Source of the DNA: Hyphomonadaceae bacterium
Lineage (GTDB): Bacteria; Pseudomonadota; Alphaproteobacteria; Caulobacterales; Maricaulaceae
Length of the DNA stretch: 64,000 bases
NCBI GenBank assembly: GCA_014324115.1
Contig: JACOMS010000001.1
Span: forward strand, 1-64,000
Reading direction: 5' to 3'
Below the pieces are notes generated by a model. It saw nothing but the letters and a program-made list of their open reading frames with translations, was not told the origin of the DNA and did not search any database. Position 1 is the first letter of the stretch, and each line of letters opens with the position of its first letter. Made by a program: the position numbers and the translations under genes. Of the stretch, positions 37,826-48,199 are shown piece after piece.

Positions 37826-38710
37826 ATGTCAGTACTTGTAGACAAACATACCAAGGTTATCACACAGGGGATGACAGGCAAGACAGGGACCTTCCACACG
37901 GAACAGGCGCTCGCTTACGGTACGCAGGTAGTGGCAGGGGTAACGCCTGGTCGCGCCGGGCAGGAGCACATCGGCCTGCCGGTTTATGACACGGTGGCCG
38001 AAGCCAAACATGCGACAGGTGCAACGGCTTCTGTCATCTATGTGCCGCCGCCCTTTGCTGCCGACTCAATCCTTGAAGCCATTGCCGCCGAAATGGAATT
38101 GATTGTTGCGATTACTGAAGGCATTCCTGTGCGCGATATGATCACTGTCAAGCGTGCGCTGGAGGGTTCCAAATCCCGTCTCATCGGGCCGAACTGCCCG
38201 GGTGTGTTGACGCCTGAAGAATGCAAAATCGGTATTATGCCCGGCAATATTTTCACAAAAGGCACGTGCGGTGTCGTCTCCCGCTCCGGCACACTGACCT
38301 ATGAGGCCGTGTTCCAGACAACGCAGGTCGGTCTCGGTCAATCAACGGCTATCGGGATCGGCGGTGACCCGATCAACGGGACAAACTTCATTGACTGTCT
38401 TGAACTGTTCCTGTACGATGATGGCACAGATCAGATTATCATCATAGGTGAAATCGGCGGATCTGCCGAGGAAGAAGCCGCGGAATATATCGCTCATATG
38501 GCCAGGAAGGGCACGAAAAAACCTGTGGTGGGATTTATTGCCGGGCGTACCGCGCCTCCGGGCCGGATGATGGGCCACGCGGGTGCGATCGTGTCCGGCG
38601 GTAAAGGTGGTGCCGAGGACAAAATCGCCGCTATGAAAGCCGCAGGTATTCGCGTATCACAGAGTCCGGCCCAACTCGGTACGACGATGATGGATCTGCT
38701 GAAAGGGTAG
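37826..38710 (+). CDS. sucD: Succinyl-CoA synthetase alpha subunit
   Basis: 294 residues. [19 protein letters not shown] (CoA-binding), [20 protein letters not shown] and the phospho-histidine site [14 protein letters not shown] are present. It follows sucC by 3 bp and precedes sucA by 14 bp. Confidence 0.95.
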   Translation: MSVLVDKHTKVITQGMTGKTGTFHTEQALAYGTQVVAGVTPGRAGQEHIGLPVYDTVAEAKHATGATASVIYVPPPFAADSILEAIAAEMELIVAITEGIPVRDMITVKRALEGSKSRLIGPNCPGVLTPEECKIGIMPGNIFTKGTCGVVSRSGTLTYEAVFQTTQVGLGQSTAIGIGGDPINGTNFIDCLELFLYDDGTDQIIIIGEIGGSAEEEAAEYIAHMARKGTKKPVVGFIAGRTAPPGRMMGHAGAIVSGGKGGAEDKIAAMKAAGIRVSQSPAQLGTTMMDLLKG

Positions 38711-38724
38711 AAAGGTTGAATCAC

Positions 38725-41682
38725 ATGGAAAACCAGAGATCTGAGAAAAACCGGAACTTTCTCGACACACTTTTCCTGGACGGAGGTAACGCTGCCTATC
38801 TTGAGCAGATGCTCGCCTGTTACATGGAAAGCCCGGACAGTGTTGACAAAAGTTGGCAGGACTATTTCGGCGCGCTCGGCGAGGATGCCGTCAATGTACG
38901 CAAAAACGCGGACGGACCCGCATGGAAAGACAAAAACTGGCCGGTGGAGTCCAACGGGGAGTGGGTAAGTGCTCTGACGGGAGATTGGGAATCTGATACG
39001 GAGGAGCGGGTCTCCGGAAAGCTCGAAAACCGCATGCCTGGCGCTTCTGCGGAACAGGTTCGTCAAGCCACGAAAGATTCCCTGCGCGCTCTGATGCTGA
39101 TCCGCGCCTATCGTGTCCGGGGCCACATGATTGGCGATCTTGATCCACTGGGCCTGCGGGAGAAAAGGCGCCATCCCGAGCTGGAATACTCAAGCTATGG
39201 TTTTACCGATGATGATCTTGAACGGCCCATATTTATTGATGGTGTTATGGGTCTTGAGACGGCGACACTGGCGCAAATAATCGAAATTATGGAGCGCACC
39301 TATTGCTCCACTTTCGGTGTACAGTTCATGCACGTTTCCAATCCGGGTGAAAAAGCCTGGATACAGCAGCGGATCGAAGGTCCGGATAAGGAGATTTCCT
39401 TTACGCCAAAAGGCCGCAGATACATTCTCAGGAAACTGATTGAAGCTGAGGAATTCGAACAGCTCATCCACAAGCGTTATCCCGGAACGAAACGCTTTGG
39501 CATAGACGGGGCGGAGAGCCTTTTGCCGGCGCTGGAACAGATTATCAAACGCGGCGGGCAGCTTGGCCTCAAGGATATTAACTTCGGTATGCCGCATCGC
39601 GGCCGGCTTAACGTGATGGCCTCTGTCATGCAAAAACCCTATTCTGCCATCTTTCACGAGTTTCTCGGTGGTGTTGCGACCGGGGCGGAGGATTTTGGTT
39701 CCGGAGATGTGAAGTATCACTTGGGTGTGTCCGATGATCGTGAATTTGACGGCAATGAGGTTCACTTGTCACTCGCCCCGAATCCGTCTCACCTTGAGGT
39801 TGTTGCCCCCGTTGTAATGGGGAAAACCCGCGCAAAACAGCAAATGGTGTCCGATACGCACAGCTCTTCCGATCCGAAACAGGTTGTGGCGGTTATCATG
39901 CACGGGGATAGTGCTTTCGCCGGGCAGGGCATCGTCATGGAAAGTTTCCAGATGTCCCAACTCGCCGGGTATGGTACAGGTGGAACGATCCACATTATCG
40001 TCAATAACCAGATCGGCTTTACGACAACACCGGAAGAGTACAGCTCCGGTCGTTATTGTTCCGATGTCGCCTTTATGGTTGAGGCGCCGGTTTTTCACGT
40101 GAACGGCAATGATCCTGAGGCTGTGGTTTACGCCGCCCGCGTGGCCACGGAATATCGCCAGAAATTCGGCAAGGATGTGGTGATTGATATTATCTGCTAT
40201 CGCCGTTACGGCCATAATGAGGGTGATGATCCGTCATTTACACAACCGATAATGTATAGGACCATCCGTGATCTGCCTTCGGCGGCCATGATTTACGGTG
40301 ACCGTCTCGTTGCTAACGGCACTATCAAAAAAGACGAGTTACGGGCCATGGTCGATGAATTTTACGCCCATCTCGACAGCGAGTTTGAAAAAGCCAAGAC
40401 CTATGAAACCAAAGAACCGGACTGGTTACAGGGCGTATGGCAGGGTATTACACTACCGCCGGAAGGTAAACGCAAGGGTGATACCTCTGTAACGGTCGAC
40501 ACACTTCGGAATTTGGGTCGCAAATTTACAACCGTGCCGGACGGATTCAATATTCACCCCACATTGAAACGGATTATTCAGGCCCGTGCCGGGAAAGTGG
40601 AAAGCGGTACCGACATAGACTGGGGTTTGGCTGAGCACCTTGCTTTTGCAACATTCGTCACGGAAGGTCATCCGGTGCGCCTGTCCGGGCAGGACAGTGA
40701 ACGCGGGACATTCTCCCAGCGCCAATCCTGTTTTTTCGATCAGGAAGACGGATCAAAATATACACCGCTCAATAATCTGTCGGCGAGTCAGAAGTATTAT
40801 CAGGTGTTGAATTCGCAACTGTCAGAAGAAGCTATACTGGGCTTTGAGTACGGGTTCTCCGGTGCAGCCCCGCACGTGCTCACAATTTGGGAAGCGCAAT
40901 TTGGGGATTTCGCAAACGGTGCGCAAGTCATGGTTGATCAGTTCATCAGCTCGGCTGAGCAGAAATGGCTGCGCATGTCCGGTCTCGTGATGCTGCTACC
41001 GCACGGCTATGAGGGGCAGGGGCCGGAGCACTCCTCCGCGCGTCTTGAGCGCTACCTGCAAATTTGCGCCGAAGACAATATGCAGGTGGCAAATATTTCG
41101 ACCCCCGCCAACTATTTTCATGCCTTGCGTCGGCAAATCCACCGCAAATTCCGCAAACCTCTCATTGTGATGAGTCCGAAGAGCCTGTTGCGGCACAAGC
41201 TCTGCGTCTCGACGCTCGAAGAAATGGGCGAAGGCGGTGAGTTCCGCCGCGTGCTCTGGGATGATGCTGAATACAAACCTGAAACCAGTGGCGTAAAACT
41301 GGTCGGAGACTCCGGGATCAGGCGCGTCGTCCTGTGCTCGGGAAAGGTTTACTATGATCTGTTCGAGGCTCGTGAGGCCGCCGGGCGTGACGATATTTAT
41401 CTGCTGCGTGTAGAACAGCTCTATCCATATCCTGATGACGCTTTGGCTCTCGAACTCAAACGGTTCAAAAATGCGGACATGGTCTGGTGCCAGGAAGAGC
41501 CGAAAAATATGGGTGCCTGGACTTTCATCAATCCGCTTATTGAAGAAACGCTTGTCGATATCGGTGCGAAAAACTCCCGTGCTCAATATGTGGGTCGACC
41601 CGCAAGCGCCTCGACAGCCACCGGCATTGCGTCTAAACACAAAAAGGAACAACAGGCTTTGATTAACGAAGCCTTGGCTTAG
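38725..41682 (+). CDS. sucA: 2-oxoglutarate dehydrogenase E1
   Basis: About 985 residues. ATG 38725, with GAAAGG nine bases ahead, is preferred to the TTG at 38716. The N-terminal E2-binding segment (NFLDTLFLDGGNAAYLEQML) precedes the TPP module with MPHRGRLNVMASVM, HGDSAFAGQGIVMESFQMS and NNQIGFTT, and the transketolase-like C-terminal half (HGYEGQGPEHSSARLERYL). It decarboxylates 2-oxoglutarate and succinylates the lipoyl domains of SucB. Confidence 0.95.
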   Translation: MENQRSEKNRNFLDTLFLDGGNAAYLEQMLACYMESPDSVDKSWQDYFGALGEDAVNVRKNADGPAWKDKNWPVESNGEWVSALTGDWESDTEERVSGKLENRMPGASAEQVRQATKDSLRALMLIRAYRVRGHMIGDLDPLGLREKRRHPELEYSSYGFTDDDLERPIFIDGVMGLETATLAQIIEIMERTYCSTFGVQFMHVSNPGEKAWIQQRIEGPDKEISFTPKGRRYILRKLIEAEEFEQLIHKRYPGTKRFGIDGAESLLPALEQIIKRGGQLGLKDINFGMPHRGRLNVMASVMQKPYSAIFHEFLGGVATGAEDFGSGDVKYHLGVSDDREFDGNEVHLSLAPNPSHLEVVAPVVMGKTRAKQQMVSDTHSSSDPKQVVAVIMHGDSAFAGQGIVMESFQMSQLAGYGTGGTIHIIVNNQIGFTTTPEEYSSGRYCSDVAFMVEAPVFHVNGNDPEAVVYAARVATEYRQKFGKDVVIDIICYRRYGHNEGDDPSFTQPIMYRTIRDLPSAAMIYGDRLVANGTIKKDELRAMVDEFYAHLDSEFEKAKTYETKEPDWLQGVWQGITLPPEGKRKGDTSVTVDTLRNLGRKFTTVPDGFNIHPTLKRIIQARAGKVESGTDIDWGLAEHLAFATFVTEGHPVRLSGQDSERGTFSQRQSCFFDQEDGSKYTPLNNLSASQKYYQVLNSQLSEEAILGFEYGFSGAAPHVLTIWEAQFGDFANGAQVMVDQFISSAEQKWLRMSGLVMLLPHGYEGQGPEHSSARLERYLQICAEDNMQVANISTPANYFHALRRQIHRKFRKPLIVMSPKSLLRHKLCVSTLEEMGEGGEFRRVLWDDAEYKPETSGVKLVGDSGIRRVVLCSGKVYYDLFEAREAAGRDDIYLLRVEQLYPYPDDALALELKRFKNADMVWCQEEPKNMGAWTFINPLIEETLVDIGAKNSRAQYVGRPASASTATGIASKHKKEQQALINEALA

Positions 41683-41697
41683 GAGCGGGAGACCAAA

Positions 41698-43278
41698 ATG
41701 ACAGATATTAGAGTTCCGAATGTAGGCGAAAGCGTTGCCGAGGTTACAATTGCAACCTGGTTCAAACAAGTCGGTGACAGTGTCAGGAAGGACGAGGCGA
41801 TTGTTGAGCTGGAAACAGATAAGGCCGCGCAGGAACTGGTTGCGCCCGAAGACGGCATCCTGGAAGAGATTGTCGTGCCGGAGGGCGAAAGCGCAGAGGT
41901 CGGTGCACTGATTGCGCGTCTGGGTAACGGCACAGGGGCTGCGAAATCCACGAACAGGTCCCCAGGTGAAGAGGTCCAGGAAAAAGAGCAGATTGATGCT
42001 GCCCCGGCGGCGTCATCGGGGGGGGGCGCAAGGCTTGATATCAATGTGCCGAATGTCGGTGAAAGCGTTGCCGAGGTTACAATTGCAACCTGGTTCAAAC
42101 AAGTCGGTGACAGTGTCGGGAAGGACGAGGCGATCGTTGAGCTGGAAACAGATAAAGCCGCGCAGGAACTGGTTGCGCCGGAGCCCGGCGTGATGGGTGA
42201 AATTTTTGTCCCCGCAGGCGAAATCGCAGTCATTGGACAAACAATCTGTACCCTGATGGTGGGCGAATCTGCGGGGGCCGGTGACGAAGGTGGCAAGGCG
42301 TCCGGTTATCAGGGATATGCCGATCGCGACTCTGACCGGAAGGTCATGCCGTCGGCTCAACGTGTGATTGAAGAAAACAGTTTGGATGCTTCGGCGATTC
42401 AGGGCACGGGTAAAGGTGGTCGTGTCCGCAAGGGTGACGCGCTGGAGGCCAGAACCGGTCCGCCTGCAAAAGCACCGGCTCCCCCACCCGTATCGCCTGT
42501 GCCGCCCGTATCGCCCGTGCCGCCCGCATCGCCCGTGCCGCCCGCATCGCCCGTGCCGATGGTGCCGCGCGTGGATCATCCTCGTGAGGAAAAGGTGCGC
42601 ATGACACGGATCCGGCAAACCATCGCCCGGCGCCTGAAGGATGCGCAGGATACAGCCGCCATGCTCACAACCTATAATGAGGCGGATATGAGCGGGGTTA
42701 TGGCGTTGCGCTCAAAATACAAGGAACTTTTCCTCAGAAAACACGGCGTCAAACTCGGCTTTATGAGCTTTTTCGTCAAAGCCTGTGTTCAGTCGCTCAA
42801 AGACGTACCGGCCGTGAATGCGGAAATTGACGGCGCGGATATAATCTACAAGAATTATTACGATATCAGTATTGCCGTCGGCACGGATAAGGGTTTGGTC
42901 GTACCTGTGCTGCGTGATTGCGATGAGCTCTCCCTCGGCAGTATCGAAAAAGGCATTGCGGATCTGGGTCAGAAAGCCCGTGATGGAGATTTGTCCATTG
43001 CTGACATGTCCGGCGGCACATTTACCATCTCCAACGGTGGGGTCTACGGTTCCCTGATGAGTTCACCCATCCTTAACCCGCCGCAATCCGGTATTCTGGG
43101 CATGCACAAAATCGAGAAACGCCCGGTCGTGATTGATGATGAAATCGTCATCCGTCCGATGATGTACCTGGCGCTGTCCTATGATCACCGCATTGTTGAC
43201 GGCAAGGAGGCCGTGACCTTCCTCGTGCGCGTGAAAGAATGTCTCGAAGATCCGGAACGGGTACTGCTCGACCTCTAG
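41698..43278 (+). CDS. sucB: Dihydrolipoamide succinyltransferase E2 with two lipoyl domains
   Basis: 526 residues, longer than the usual 400-420. Two lipoyl domains lie at about residues 1-75 and 113-188, each with the lipoyl lysine in [16 protein letters not shown] peripheral-subunit-binding domain follows ([20 protein letters not shown]), then a PVSPVP linker repeated four times, and the catalytic core from about residue 300 with [16 protein letters not shown]. The [20 protein letters not shown] and C-terminal core indicate the 2-oxoglutarate (SucB) type; genome position supports it. One lipoyl domain is normal for SucB. Confidence 0.9.
   Translation: MTDIRVPNVGESVAEVTIATWFKQVGDSVRKDEAIVELETDKAAQELVAPEDGILEEIVVPEGESAEVGALIARLGNGTGAAKSTNRSPGEEVQEKEQIDAAPAASSGGGARLDINVPNVGESVAEVTIATWFKQVGDSVGKDEAIVELETDKAAQELVAPEPGVMGEIFVPAGEIAVIGQTICTLMVGESAGAGDEGGKASGYQGYADRDSDRKVMPSAQRVIEENSLDASAIQGTGKGGRVRKGDALEARTGPPAKAPAPPPVSPVPPVSPVPPASPVPPASPVPMVPRVDHPREEKVRMTRIRQTIARRLKDAQDTAAMLTTYNEADMSGVMALRSKYKELFLRKHGVKLGFMSFFVKACVQSLKDVPAVNAEIDGADIIYKNYYDISIAVGTDKGLVVPVLRDCDELSLGSIEKGIADLGQKARDGDLSIADMSGGTFTISNGGVYGSLMSSPILNPPQSGILGMHKIEKRPVVIDDEIVIRPMMYLALSYDHRIVDGKEAVTFLVRVKECLEDPERVLLDL
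41716..42182 (+). repeat. Near-identical DNA repeat encoding the two lipoyl domains
   Basis: 41716-41849 and 42049-42182 (333-bp offset, 111 codons) differ at about six of 134 positions, mostly silent, while flanking lipoyl sequence (for example [12 protein letters not shown] against [12 protein letters not shown]) has diverged. This indicates gene conversion or purifying homogenisation of the central part. Confidence 0.9.
42487..42558 (+). repeat. 18-bp x 4 tandem repeat in the SucB linker
   Basis: Four units of CCCGTATCGCCTGTGCCG-like sequence encode [18 protein letters not shown] and PASPVP. Such Pro/Ala-rich linkers are flexible tethers; copy number is likely to vary between strains. Confidence 0.9.
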
Positions 43279-43323
43279 GCCGCTTCATATGGCAAATGTC
43301 CCTCTGAATTTGGGGAGAGGTAT

Positions 43324-43758
43324 ATGTCATCTGATATCAAACCAGCCGTGATATTCTGGATATTGGGATGCTTTTTTGTAATCTGGAATCTCGTCGGCTG
43401 CGCCAGCTATCTTTTTGATACAATAGCATCCGGGAAACAATATGCCAATGTGTATGGAGAGGAGATGGCGGCTTTGCGGGATGTCTACCCGGCGTGGGCC
43501 ATGGCGGGGTATGCGATAGGTGTTTGGGGTGGCTTGCTTGCGGCTGTTTTATTTCTGATACGTAAAAGGCTGGCCGTGACCATGTTCATGATCTCTATTA
43601 TCGGGGCTTTGGTTAGCAATGCCTGGACGGTGACCTCACCTGTCCTGCAGGAAGTCGCAGGCGATACCCGCTGGATTATGCCGATGGTGATTGTTGCTAT
43701 CGGCCTCTTCGAAATCTGGTATTCCCGCAAACAGGTGTCCCGTGGTATCCTGACTTGA
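43324..43758 (+). CDS. Four-helix membrane protein between sucB and lpd
   Basis: 144 residues with four hydrophobic segments: AVIFWILGCFFVIWNLVGC, WAMAGYAIGVWGGLLAAVLF, AVTMFMISIIGALVSNAW and WIMPMVIVAIGLFEIWY. Similar small proteins occur in alphaproteobacteria, sometimes labelled sugar-transporter-like, with unknown function. GGGAGAGG precedes the ATG. It begins 45 bp after sucB and may be cotranscribed. Confidence 0.65.
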   Translation: MSSDIKPAVIFWILGCFFVIWNLVGCASYLFDTIASGKQYANVYGEEMAALRDVYPAWAMAGYAIGVWGGLLAAVLFLIRKRLAVTMFMISIIGALVSNAWTVTSPVLQEVAGDTRWIMPMVIVAIGLFEIWYSRKQVSRGILT

Positions 43759-43923
43759 TTCGGTGAGCGTTGGCTATAATTATTCCGGGGTTGCGAATAC
43801 GATGAATGTGCCAAAGTCGGCCGGTCGTCCATCACCTGCCCGGCTTCCGATGGAATGATTACAGGTTAAAGTTGACCCCGGGTTTGGGCCCCTCTAAACA
43901 ACCCTGCGTAACAGGAGTCTGGC

Positions 43924-45309
43924 ATGGCAGATCAGTATGACGTAATAATTATCGGCGGCGGACCGGGAGGCTATAACGGGGCCATTCGCGCCGGGCAGCT
44001 GGGCCTGAAGGTCGCTTGTGTCGAGAAACGCAAAACCCTCGGCGGCACCTGCCTGAATGTCGGCTGCATCCCGTCCAAGGCGCTACTCCACGCCACTGAA
44101 CTCTATGAAACCGCTGAAAAAGATTTCGGGGGTATGGGAATGAAGGCGTCAGTTACATTCGACCTGCCGAAAATGATGGAAGCCAAGTCCAGGACCGTAT
44201 CCGGACTCACGGATGGCGTGAAGTTTCTGTTCAGGAAAAACAAAGTCGACCATATGGAAGGCACCGGCAGAATTGTTGATGCCAATACGGTCGATGTTGA
44301 CGGCAAACAGCTCAAAACCGGAAACATTGTCATCGCAACAGGCTCGGAGGTCGCCCCGCTACCCGGTGTAGAGATCGATGAAGAGCGTATTGTCTCGTCC
44401 ACAGGTGCGCTGGAACTCCATGAGGTTCCCGGCAAAATGATTGTGATTGGCGGCGGTGTTATCGGACTTGAGCTCGGCTCCGTCTGGCGACGCTTGGGGG
44501 CCGAGGTGACGGTCGTGGAATTCCTCGACCATATTCTGCCGGGTATGGATGGCGAAGTGCAGAAACAGGCCATGCGTATCTTCAGGAAGCAGGGCATGAA
44601 GTTCAAGGTTGGCCATAAAGTGACAGGTATTGAGAAGCTGAACACCGGTCTGAAAGTTTTTTGCGAACCGTCCGGAGGCGGCAGGGCGGATACGATGGAC
44701 GCCGATGTTGTGCTGGTCTGTATCGGCCGTCGCCCCTACACGAACGGCCTGGGTCTGGATGCAATCGGCGTGAAAACCGACAAACGCGGCTTTATCGAAA
44801 CCGATCATTTCAAGACCAATATCGACGGTATCTACGCCATTGGTGATTGCACTCACGGTCCCATGCTGGCGCACAAGGCCGAGGATGAAGGGGTGGCTGT
44901 GATGGAAATCATCGCGGGAAAAGCCGGGCATGTGAACTACGGTGTCATTCCGGGCGTAGTCTATACCAAGCCTGAAATCGCGTTTGTGGGTAAGACCGAG
45001 GAAGAACTAAAGCAGGCTGGAATTAAATACAAATCGGGGAAATTCCCTTTTACGGCCAATTCCCGGGCGCGTGTCAATCACGAAATGGACGGCTTTTTCA
45101 AAATTCTGGCCCATGCCGAAACGGATGAAATCCTCGGTGCGCATATGGTCGCGGTCGGGGCCGGAGATATGATTCACGAAGTTTGTGTTGCCATGGAATT
45201 CCGCGCCGCCAGTGAGGATATTGCCCGCACCTGCCACGCCCACCCGACGATGAGTGAAGCTGTCCGCCAGGCCTCCATGGGCGTTGAAGGTTGGACCATG
45301 CAAATGTAA
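43924..45309 (+). CDS. lpd: Dihydrolipoyl dehydrogenase (E3)
   Basis: 461 residues. FAD motif IIIGGGPGGYNGAIRAGQLG, redox disulfide GGTCLNVGCIPSKALL, NAD fold IVIGGGVIGLELGSVWRRLG, and C-terminal active-site HAHPTMSEAV. It reoxidises lipoamide for the SucAB complex and possibly others. AGGAG lies ahead of the ATG; 165 bp separates it from the membrane-protein gene. Confidence 0.95.
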   Translation: MADQYDVIIIGGGPGGYNGAIRAGQLGLKVACVEKRKTLGGTCLNVGCIPSKALLHATELYETAEKDFGGMGMKASVTFDLPKMMEAKSRTVSGLTDGVKFLFRKNKVDHMEGTGRIVDANTVDVDGKQLKTGNIVIATGSEVAPLPGVEIDEERIVSSTGALELHEVPGKMIVIGGGVIGLELGSVWRRLGAEVTVVEFLDHILPGMDGEVQKQAMRIFRKQGMKFKVGHKVTGIEKLNTGLKVFCEPSGGGRADTMDADVVLVCIGRRPYTNGLGLDAIGVKTDKRGFIETDHFKTNIDGIYAIGDCTHGPMLAHKAEDEGVAVMEIIAGKAGHVNYGVIPGVVYTKPEIAFVGKTEEELKQAGIKYKSGKFPFTANSRARVNHEMDGFFKILAHAETDEILGAHMVAVGAGDMIHEVCVAMEFRAASEDIARTCHAHPTMSEAVRQASMGVEGWTMQM

Positions 45310-45402
45310 TTTGGGCGGAGGTTCGAAAACGACATCGTGAGCCCGCAGTGTGCCGACGCGGTTGGCGCAATCGCGGTCCTTGCAGCCCATCTGGTCGTGC
45401 GA

Positions 45403-46332
45403 CTAGCCTCGCGGGTGTGCCGCCTTGTGCACACGGCGCAGGGTGCCCGCATCGACGTCCGTATATCTCTGCGTCGTTGACAGGCTTTCGTGACCGAGGA
45501 GTTGCTGGATTGTACGCAGGTCACCTCCACCCGAGAGGAGATGTGTGGCAAAACTGTGCCGGAGCGCATGCGGTGTCGCACTGTCCGGCAGGCCGAGATA
45601 GTCGCGCATGATCTGCATGTCTTTTTGCACGTGTCGGGCTGATAATTCACCGCCGCGGATGGCGCGGAAGATACTTTCACCGTCCGCAATAACATGAGGA
45701 TTGAGGGATAAATAATGCTCAACCGCCTGCCTGACCTGCGGCAGGACAGGAACAAGACGGGATTTGTTACCTTTACCCGTAATCACGAGGCGATCCGACA
45801 GGGGCATATCGTCGGTGGTCAGGGATAATGCTTCCGAAATGCGCAAACCTGCCCCGTAGAGCAGCATCATGACCGCCCTGTTTCGAGCAAGTACCCATGG
45901 CCGTTCATCTGTCGCTGAACCTGCCGCCACCATTTCCGTGGCGCCGGAGATTGATAGCGGTTTCGGGATGGGCGCTTTGGCTTTGGGGGCCCGAATCTGC
46001 GCAAGGACCGGATTGTTGACGTCCCAGCGTCTGTCCATATAACGAAAAAATGTCCGCAAAGCCGAGAGGGTTCGGGCTATGGATGCGTTAGACAGAGACG
46101 AGTCCCGCCGCCGCAAATGGGCCAGAAATGCTCGAAAATCCCTGACTTGGAGGGTTTGAAAGTCGATCAGTTTCGGCGGTTTTCCGATATGCTCGCCTGT
46201 AAACGTGATAAAGCCGCGGATATCCCGTCCGTAAGCCTCAACGGTTCGTTCCGATAAACGCCGTTCACCGGACAGGTGTTCACAAAACATGCAAAGCGCA
46301 TCCTTTGCCAAGGGTTGATCACTGCAGGACAT
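45403..46332 (-). CDS. xerC: Tyrosine recombinase XerC
   Basis: About 309 residues from ATG 46332 (46353 is possible). SAM-like N-terminal domain (LSERTVEAYGRDIRGF) precedes the catalytic domain with GAGLRISEALSL (Arg), GKGNKSRLVPVLP (Lys), HALRHSFATHLL (His, Arg), LLGHESLSTTQRYTDVD (His, Tyr). XerC with XerD resolves chromosome dimers at dif. Ends 93 bp from lpd, convergent. Confidence 0.9.
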   Translation of the reverse strand: MSCSDQPLAKDALCMFCEHLSGERRLSERTVEAYGRDIRGFITFTGEHIGKPPKLIDFQTLQVRDFRAFLAHLRRRDSSLSNASIARTLSALRTFFRYMDRRWDVNNPVLAQIRAPKAKAPIPKPLSISGATEMVAAGSATDERPWVLARNRAVMMLLYGAGLRISEALSLTTDDMPLSDRLVITGKGNKSRLVPVLPQVRQAVEHYLSLNPHVIADGESIFRAIRGGELSARHVQKDMQIMRDYLGLPDSATPHALRHSFATHLLSGGGDLRTIQQLLGHESLSTTQRYTDVDAGTLRRVHKAAHPRG

Positions 46333-46523
46333 GGATGAAATCTGGCAGCCCATTGTTAAGAAAGTCTTGATTAAGAAAGTCTTGGCAGTGTCTAGCCGGT
46401 GTCTGCGTAAAATTATGCACATGCTCTGACTTCAGAATCCCGATGAATGCGTCGTGCTCTTCCTTTTGTAATTTTAACGCGGCATCACTGGCAAATGTGT
46501 GCGTTGATGTATAACTGACCCGT

Positions 46524-47084
46524 ATGAAAGACTGGCTTTTTTATCCCGTGTGTACGCTTGTTGTCGGGGCGATAATCGTCTTTGCCATGTCCTTTTCCAC
46601 AGAGTATGATGTCGACCCTTCGGGCGGTTTGGTGGTTGAAGGTGAAGCGCTGCGAAACCTGACAGCGGCGCCGGGTACATTGATTGAGCTTGATAGCGAC
46701 CTGTCGGGTTCTGATGTGTATGCCGTCATGTCGGCCAATGCGCGCAAGGAAGATGCCCCCTCCGCCGGAATATTTGTGGCTTTGTCACCGGGTTACCAAA
46801 AGGTGTTTTTTGGCCATCCTGTGCGGTTTTCCGTTGAGGCGCGGTCGGGAACCGACAATGGATCGGACAGTTTCGAATTCGCATTTTTCTCCCCGAAATC
46901 CGCATCGGGCTGGCGCAAATTTGAGCTTACAGATGAGTTCAAGCGTTACGGGTTCGAATTTACCCCCGAAAATATTCAAATTGATTATCGCGGGGCCTAT
47001 TTCGGCATCTGGCCGGATGAAACCGGGGACGGCCGCACGGTTCACGTCCGGCGCATGTGGATTGAGCGGATTAATCCTGAATAG
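46524..47084 (+). CDS. Membrane-anchored hypothetical protein
   Basis: 186 residues. One N-terminal helix (FYPVCTLVVGAIIVFAMSF), then a beta-rich extracytoplasmic domain with AAPGTLIELDSDLSGSDVYA, PVRFSVEARSGT and YFGIWPDETGDGRTVHVRRM. The layout resembles a carbohydrate-binding-like jelly roll, but no family is certain. Divergent from xerC; its 3' end overlaps the epimerase gene by 14 bp. Confidence 0.6.
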   Translation: MKDWLFYPVCTLVVGAIIVFAMSFSTEYDVDPSGGLVVEGEALRNLTAAPGTLIELDSDLSGSDVYAVMSANARKEDAPSAGIFVALSPGYQKVFFGHPVRFSVEARSGTDNGSDSFEFAFFSPKSASGWRKFELTDEFKRYGFEFTPENIQIDYRGAYFGIWPDETGDGRTVHVRRMWIERINPE

Positions 47085-48189
47085 TGGCGATGCGGTCGAC
47101 CTCGGCAATCATGCAGATGATGTGATAGAGCGTGCTGGTCGGAATTGTTGTAGCGATATTTGCGTTGCAGGCATCAAGCTGATCATTCCAGCAGCCTCCC
47201 GGCATCAGGTAGTGGGCCATCAGACCGTCGATTAATGCTGCCGCAGCGTCAACGGCTCCCTTGATCCCGCGTTCGCCCTGCGCCAGATGGGCTTTGACGA
47301 GTTCCGTCTGGCACCACAATCGACGTGTCCGCCGTCGAACTTCACCGGATACACCCTCCTCGTCATACAGGAAAAAATCCGGACCCTTGAGGACGCGGTC
47401 ATATAGGGTGTTGGCATAAAAAGATGTGTCTGTTCCGGTCTGTCGCTCATATTGCCACAGCAGCCAGACCCATTCCGCCATATGGCCCGGCTCGACCGTG
47501 TCGCCTTTTTCGCCATCGGCAATGGTCCAGTCATCACCAAAGAATTCACGGATAATGTGGTGTCTGGCGTCAAAGAAACAGTTTTGAAAAAGCCCGAACA
47601 CGTGATCGGCCATGTTTCGCCAGATACGAGTCTCCGGGATTTTCATCCATACCAGCGAGGTTTCGAACAGGTGCATATGCGGGTTTTGCCGCCGGGGAAG
47701 GGTAACAGGCCGCCCCTCGACCCAGCCTCCGTATGGAGACGCCCATTTATTGAGCAAGGTCAAAATATCACTTGATACGGGTTCTGCATCATCCACATGC
47801 TCTTTTGCAAAGGCCGCGGACAACAGGTAAAAGGCATGGTCGTAGAGATCGCGGCGTTCATCATTGACGCTGTAATCCGGGTTCAGGAGATGAATAAACC
47901 CGTCCTCGCCGTCCGGCATATACCCGATCCGAAGCATGGCGTCCCATGTTTTGCGGACAATATCCGCCGCGTCATACCAGCCTAGTTGTGTCGCAAGACC
48001 ATAAGTGTAGATCTGACGCGCTTGAACCCGTAACCTGCGAACGGCGTTAACGGCAGGTGTGCAATCATGGTTGAGATATTCGTAAAACAGTCCTTGATCA
48101 TCGCGAGCGTTTTCAGCCCAAAACGGCAGCGCCGCATCAATCAACCAGGATTTCAGGTGTTGGGCCTGTGATGTCAGAGGGTGTGGCAT
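47071..48189 (-). CDS. AGE-family epimerase/isomerase
   Basis: 372 residues of the N-acylglucosamine 2-epimerase/mannose isomerase (alpha/alpha)6 barrel family: RQIYTYGLATQLGW, DLYDHAFYLLSAAFA, NPHMHLFETSLVW, EPGHMAEWVWLLWQYER. Known members interconvert hexoses, hexose phosphates or N-acylhexosamines. It follows galU by 10 bp, suggesting sugar-nucleotide or polysaccharide precursor supply. Substrate unresolved. Confidence 0.82.
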   Translation of the reverse strand: MPHPLTSQAQHLKSWLIDAALPFWAENARDDQGLFYEYLNHDCTPAVNAVRRLRVQARQIYTYGLATQLGWYDAADIVRKTWDAMLRIGYMPDGEDGFIHLLNPDYSVNDERRDLYDHAFYLLSAAFAKEHVDDAEPVSSDILTLLNKWASPYGGWVEGRPVTLPRRQNPHMHLFETSLVWMKIPETRIWRNMADHVFGLFQNCFFDARHHIIREFFGDDWTIADGEKGDTVEPGHMAEWVWLLWQYERQTGTDTSFYANTLYDRVLKGPDFFLYDEEGVSGEVRRRTRRLWCQTELVKAHLAQGERGIKGAVDAAAALIDGLMAHYLMPGGCWNDQLDACNANIATTIPTSTLYHIICMIAEVDRIATIQD

Positions 48190-48199
48190 GACGCCTCTA

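Noticed and set aside
42013-42618. Minus-strand ORF with [16 protein letters not shown]-like repeats
   Set aside because: Produced by reading the SucB Pro-linker repeat backwards.
45007-45390. 127-residue minus-strand ORF downstream of xerC
   Set aside because: Mostly antisense to lpd; only the first residues fall in the gap and show no family.
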